Under the pieces are notes generated by a model. It searched no databases, was not told the DNA's origin, and saw only the letters and a program-made list of their open reading frames with translations. Below, one piece after another: positions 59,401 to 64,000 of a DNA stretch of 64,000 nucleotides. The stretch comes from Hydractinia symbiolongicarpus (lineage: Eukaryota > Cnidaria > Hydrozoa > Anthoathecata > Hydractiniidae). Both the position numbers and the translations under genes were made by a program. The stretch covers positions 22,646,501-22,710,500 of the forward strand of contig NC_079879.1 of the NCBI RefSeq assembly GCF_029227915.1, read 5' to 3'. Within the stretch, counting starts at the first letter, position 1; the number at the start of each line of letters is the position of its first letter.

Positions 59401-61092
59401 TTCTTTTTGATTAAAGATGCGAAGGAAAGCATTCCAGCACAAAGTTAACGAAGAATGATGCAACCTTACGCAACACCGGAAAAGTATCAGCATTCATGAA
59501 CTTGACACAGTGACCTCTGATAGTATAAGAATTGTCGTGTCATTTTTACTATATCTCTTGACTACAATAAAACCTTCTCTACTCTTCATGAATGCCTTCA
59601 AATTCAATGTTTTTTTGCATCAGTAATTGCAAAGATCTGAAATGTTTTGTTTTTTTAGGCATCCCTGTGACTATTTATAGTGAAAAAAGCATAAAAAGCG
59701 TTGCGAAAAGGTTGGAAATTACTCTTTGTACTTTGTCAGTAATGATAAATTATACCATTTGCTGCGTGATGGTATCGGATATTAATGAATCATTTTTAGT
59801 TTCATTGGTTGATCTCTACCGATTAAGCTATATTTAAAGTGCCTGTCATTTGCTAATTATGCTTGTGATGATTCACAACTTTTATGACGATGGGAAATAC
59901 AAACGCTGTTGACGCGCTATGTTTATCTCCAAGCAGTCGGTGATAATTCACTCAGTTGGCTTTTACACTCAAATAATTCTATTTCGCTCATAGGACAGTG
60001 TTTTCATGCAATGACAGTAATTGTTGTTAAAAAACGTGACAATTAATAATAATACGTGTGACTGACTTGAGAATTCAAAGTCTAATTTATTATAAGTGTG
60101 ATTTTAAACGCTGCATTAGTCGCCCAACATACCAATTATCCCACCTCGACTTCTTTCTTTACGCAATAAAACCTACCGCAAACCAATTATCCCCCACATC
60201 ATGTCATTTACCCACCAAAACCTGTAAGTCAGCTTTTTTAGATTTTTCAAAGCTGAAAGAAAATTTTAATCAATCGTTTTATTAACACAAAAACAGGATG
60301 TGTGTGCATATCAAAGAATAGGCAAAAACATTTTGGAAGGGACAACGAGGTCAAATGCGATGTTCTGTACTTTCATTGTGAATTTTATGCAATAAAATTT
60401 ATAACATCGAGGCAATTATCATTTTCACGTTTTTTAATAAGCAACTTGAGTCTCCACAAAAATCCAGAAAAAACTTAATGCTCGTTTTTTTAATTGATTT
60501 TTCCCGCTAAAAGCCCAAAAAGCAGTCAATGAAAGTTAAAAATACTTCTTTAAACAAATATTATTACATCCGTTACATATGTTTTTGTGTTGATAAAATC
60601 ACGACTGCATGGCTCGAAAGTATCCAAAAAACTGGCCCAGATCACGTGAATAAGTCAAATTTCATAGAGACAACCAGCGCAAAAGACTCGCCCAATTTTT
60701 GAGCTATTATGTCGGGCTCTTATTCGGACTGTAAGTTTTTATTTAGTCATTAGGCGCTTAATTGTGAATATAATGTACACGTTTCTTACCTCTACTCTAC
60801 TTAATGTTTGTCATGGTTTACTTCAATCTCGTCCCCAAGACAATTTGCTTCTCAACGGCGGCGCACTTTCTAATAGTTCTAGCGACGTTAAAAGGTGCTA
60901 GGGTCGAGCTTGTGTTTACCTACGTGACTTACCTGCGCTCAATGTGACATTTTTAAACGTTGGGAAGACACTTGTTGTTGTAAACAATTAATCCACTGGG
61001 TTTTTGACAGATTATATAACTGTACCAGAAATCCCCAGGCCGGGATGTGCAACATAGTCTATCTGCACTTAAGCGCCCGACACGTTCATGTT
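59401..61092. other. Intergenic stretch
   Basis: No supported gene. A 22-nt candidate first exon (ATG at 60709, MSGSYSD, then GTAAGTTT) is too short to call. TCTCGTCCCCAAGA near 60827 resembles the ends of the palindromic element at 10628. Confidence 0.4.
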
Positions 61093-61684
61093 TGGTGGCG
61101 CTTTAGCTTAGTGGTTATAGCCCTCGCAACTTGTGCGCGAGACCAGGGTTCGCTTCCACTTGGACGGCGATTCGAAGTGGGTGAGTGAATGTTACCATAG
61201 CCCCGGGTTAACCTAAGCCATGTGAGGGAAATTGGGGAGATAGTACACTGTATGCGTCGTTAAAGGAGATTTTCACGAAGCGAATTGAACAGCGAATTGT
61301 ATATGAGCATGCGCAGTTTTGTTTGTTATGATTTTGCATCGAAATATTCGCTTTGCTGAAAAGTAGAAACAGTTCCTACTTTTTCGTGGCTAAAGTTTTC
61401 GCTGCTAGTCTTAGACCAATCAGAACGCGGTTAACCAATGTAAACAATGAATTTGGCGTCTAATTTATTTTGTCGTGAAAATTAAAAAGCGAATTCGCTA
61501 TCGAATTCGCCGTTCAATTCGCTTTGTGAAAATCCCCCTTTAGACGTTGCAGGGGAGCTGTCTGTTAGAGCGCGGACCGTATTTGGGTCTGCGGAACTCA
61601 AAATGAGTATTAAATAATTTAAGAGTCCCCATCTTAGCCATGCCCGTCTGGAAATAATAGACAGGGTATATCCCTCTAGTAAAC
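61093..61684 (+). mobile_element. tRNA-derived SINE family A, split by a MITE
   Basis: The head CTTTAGCTTAGTGGTTATAG is a near-perfect box A, and GGTTCGCTTCC a near-perfect box B about 30 nt later. The body has AGCCATGTGAGGGAAATTGG and the tail AATAGACAGGGTATATCCC, both shared with the copies at 186 and 35161. The MITE at 61263-61539 interrupts it. Confidence 0.85.
61263..61539. mobile_element. 277-bp MITE nested in a SINE, TTA target duplication
   Basis: The ends AAGGAGATTTTCACGAAGCG and (inverted) AGGGGGATTTTCACAAAGCG continue as inverted repeats for about 36 bp (..AATTGAACNGCGAATT). TTA flanks both sides (61260-61262, 61540-61542). A 3-bp TWA duplication fits PIF/Harbinger elements. The uninterrupted SINE copies confirm the insertion site. 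Confidence 0.85.
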
Positions 61685-61920
61685 GAAAGTAAACGACCGA
61701 GTTGTTTTTTAAAAAAACGTCACGTTTTTCATTTTGTTTTGAATATTTTAGTGTGAAACGCAACTTGGTTGCAACAAGCTCGGGTAGTGTATTCTGGTCA
61801 GCGGCATAAACATTCCATCAACAACAGAAAATTGAAGTCAAAATGATCAGTTGTTGTGATTTCAAAATCATTCAAATATACATAATTCATTAGCCCTACA
61901 AGCAATATCATACTTTCAAG

Positions 61921-62040
61921 ATGGATCCTGAATTTGAAGCAGCTTTAAAAAAGCCTCAATATTTTAAAGAGTTTGCAGAAGAATGGCATGCAAGCAGAAT
62001 TGATTTATTTAGACTGACGCTCACAAGCGGCCCAAATGAG
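61921..62040 (+). CDS. First coding exon of an unrecognised gene
   Basis: ATG at 61921 opens MDPEFEAALKKPQYFKEFAE, then EWHASRIDLFRLTLTSGPNE, 40 codons ending exactly at a GTGTGT donor (62041). The composition is protein-like, with alternating acidic and aromatic residues suggesting an amphipathic helix, and the start context CAAGATGG is acceptable. The rest of the gene lies beyond the window or in small exons I could not find. I do not recognise the family. Confidence 0.55.
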
Positions 62041-64000
62041 GTGTGTCTATCCTTCTGAATAATATTTGTTTTGGTATTCTTGGGCATAATATCATACCCC
62101 AAAACTGTTTTCTTTTGTTTTTTATGTTTTCTTTACTTTTTGGTCCTTTTGATAATATTTCTTAACAATTACGAGTTTCTAGCTAGCTAGCTATAGTGAG
62201 TTAAAGTTTACCATCCTGGTAATGCAGAATTTTCCAGTCAACATATATTAAAGTACTTCTGCAAGTGGTCAGCTAGATAATTTAAATGACCATCTTCTAA
62301 TTGTGTATATTCTTGCTAAAATAAAGTCAGTCAGGGAAAAGGAGATAAAGTACCCGGTGGTAAGGCACAATTTTTCTAGCCAACATAAAATATTAGTGCA
62401 ATGTGCTCAATCAGATATGAAAAAATTTTATCCAAATAAATTAGGTGATCCTACAATTATTATATTTGTTGGATAACCTATAGCTTACACTGTTCATAGT
62501 TTCAGCTAACTTAAAATTCTCCTATTGAGAATTTAAAAAGTTAGTAAACTGTTATAAATTAGGAAGTATCTGAGTATTAAGAAAAGTGAAATATTTAGAA
62601 AAGAAAAGTTACAATTCCTTTACGGATGTGTGAAGTAGTGTTACTGGCAATAACATACTAAATTTTCATGTCATGGACACTATTTCTTTAGAAAATGAGA
62701 AATATTTGAACAAAACTTGTAGCTATTGGTTCACACAAGTAAAGTCAGTCAGGGAAAACCACTAAACACAAAACCCAGCAGACACAGTATATATTTGTCA
62801 AAATGGTGCCTTATGAGTAGTACAGGATAGCAAAATCTATCAAGTTGGAAATGAGAGTTTTGAATTTCTATTACTTTTCAATGTATATATCATTCCTTTT
62901 AAATATTTTAGGAATCATACATAATGTTCTCAAATATTTTTTTTTTGGATCAATAAATAAAGTTGTTCTGAAAAGATTATTATATATACAAAGCTAAATC
63001 AAACTTATTGTTTGATGATTTATTCTGTCAGTCATAGTACATATACCATGATAGCAGGATCCCATGTTTAGTAGTTTTTTAACTAATAGTGACAAATCTC
63101 AATTGTACACCATGAAACAGACGATGGAATCGGTGTGTTATTTAAATAGCTAGTTTTTGTGTATTATTTTAGACATTTTTCAAGAGCTTTTGTGCTCATG
63201 GCTAGCATTTTTAAGCACAATAAAAACATGTCACCTGTAACCCCAGTATTCTTACCCAACTGAAAAATTAATGGTTAGAATATCCTGTATCCAAGATTTT
63301 AACCAGAGTTCAGAACATATTCAATAATTTTTTATTTATACATTCTAAACTTAATCTAAAATTTCAATTTTCAATTAGTGTGCACTGGTATCCACCTGAT
63401 TTTTATATAGGATTTGTTAGGCGACTCAAAAACCAAATAGTTGTAACTTCTTAATTTTTGTCCTATACTAATACTACAAAATATGCCTAATTTGCTATTT
63501 AATATTAGTAACTGGCTGTGTACATCAGCTGTATGCATGGACCTCACTGTGTTTAGCCCATGACAAAACAAACTCAGTTGCTATTTTCGTGCAGTGCATG
63601 ACGGTTTATAAACCATTGGTCAATGGCTGGGGCAATTTTTTCAAAGTGAGTGTTATAGCCTAAATACAGTAAGCATCTGTTCAACAAAAAGTAAGGCCTT
63701 TTTGTATTTGATTAGTTGTTGGCTTGTTGAAATCCCCAGGGAATTTTACTTTCACAGCAAATTAAAAAAATGTTTATTTGTATAACTTCAAGGTTTTGTG
63801 TGTGGTTTAGCATGACCCAGTTTTGGCTGTCCTCTCTACAAAGGTTCTCGAAGACAAAATTTTTTGTCAAAAACAAAATTAATAATATGTAAACAATTTT
63901 CCAAAACTGAGATTGCCTGGTAGAAAAAAATGTCCAAAAATTAATTGATTATAGATTGTGCATATTTTACATGGCTAGCCTCACAAATATCGAGGAAAAT
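62041..64000 (+). other. Probable intron 1 of the gene starting at 61921
   Basis: No further exon recognised. The 18-bp direct repeat AAAGTCAGTCAGGGAAAA occurs near 62323 and 62741; the CAGTCAGG part resembles the end of the MITE at 38250. Confidence 0.4.

Noticed and set aside
60709-60730. 22-nt first exon MSGSYSD followed by GTAAGTTT
   Set aside because: Too short to support, and it does not join in frame to the next plausible exon at 61921.
61093-61170. Possible tRNA gene from good box A and box B
   Set aside because: The sequence does not close into a full cloverleaf and continues into a body shared with other SINE copies, so it is a tRNA-derived SINE head.

Overview
The window looks like nuclear DNA of an early-branching animal, most likely a cnidarian and perhaps a hydrozoan. 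It is AT-rich, has introns with GT..AG borders, carries animal genes (a trifunctional GART, cyclin H, DNAJB13), and is dense in tRNA-derived SINEs, hAT-type elements, MITEs, a LINE and a YqaJ-encoding DNA transposon. The species call is inference; no rRNA or mitochondrial marker is present.

Layout. 1-2.9 kb: tandem repeat and a SINE split by a MITE. 2.9-7.2 kb: two minus-strand genes close together, cyclin H (single coding exon) followed after about 360 bp by a GT31 beta-1,3-glycosyltransferase (two coding exons). 7.2-15.3 kb: repeat-rich DNA with a tandem array, a non-autonomous hAT-like element, and a decayed multi-ORF element at about 11.25-14.43 kb. 15.6-25.8 kb: a plus-strand gene whose first exon lies 6.6 kb upstream of the rest. 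Joined in phase it encodes an N-terminal chromodomain, 11 C2H2-type fingers and an 11-residue tandem repeat tail. Its first intron holds a decayed transposon with a convergent YqaJ/SWIM gene and a THAP-DDE transposase gene (ISL2EU-like). 27.1-29.7 kb: CR1-like LINE lacking the catalytic core of its reverse transcriptase. 30.1-38.9 kb: DNAJB13 on the minus strand, nine coding exons, with SINEs, palindromes and a 579-bp hAT-like MITE in its introns. 40.6-46.3 kb: purine-rich minisatellite, small palindromic element, tyrosine-recombinase remnant, SINE pair, one unexplained terminal-exon-like ORF and a 44-bp tandem repeat. 46.7-58.5 kb: complete GART (PurD-PurM-PurN), 13 coding exons and 1005 residues, with a complete-ended 3.77-kb hAT transposon in intron 7. 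58.5-64 kb: a 238-bp tandem duplication, a SINE containing a MITE, and the first coding exon of an unrecognised gene.

Themes. (1) CCNH, GT31, DNAJB13 and GART each have a strong pyrimidine-rich AG acceptor 11-32 nt upstream of the ATG. This could mean 5'-UTR introns or spliced-leader trans-splicing; the CCNH-GT31 pair is also spaced like an operon. (2) The GARS/AIRS boundary intron of GART begins with an in-frame stop formed at the splice donor, with AATAAA about 40 nt further on. This is the arrangement expected for a GARS-only mRNA made by intronic polyadenylation. (3) Three separate elements beginning CAG and ending CTG are flanked by 5-bp target duplications, pointing to one hAT group active in this genome. 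All exon joins were worked out by hand from reading frame and splice consensus, with no transcript evidence.
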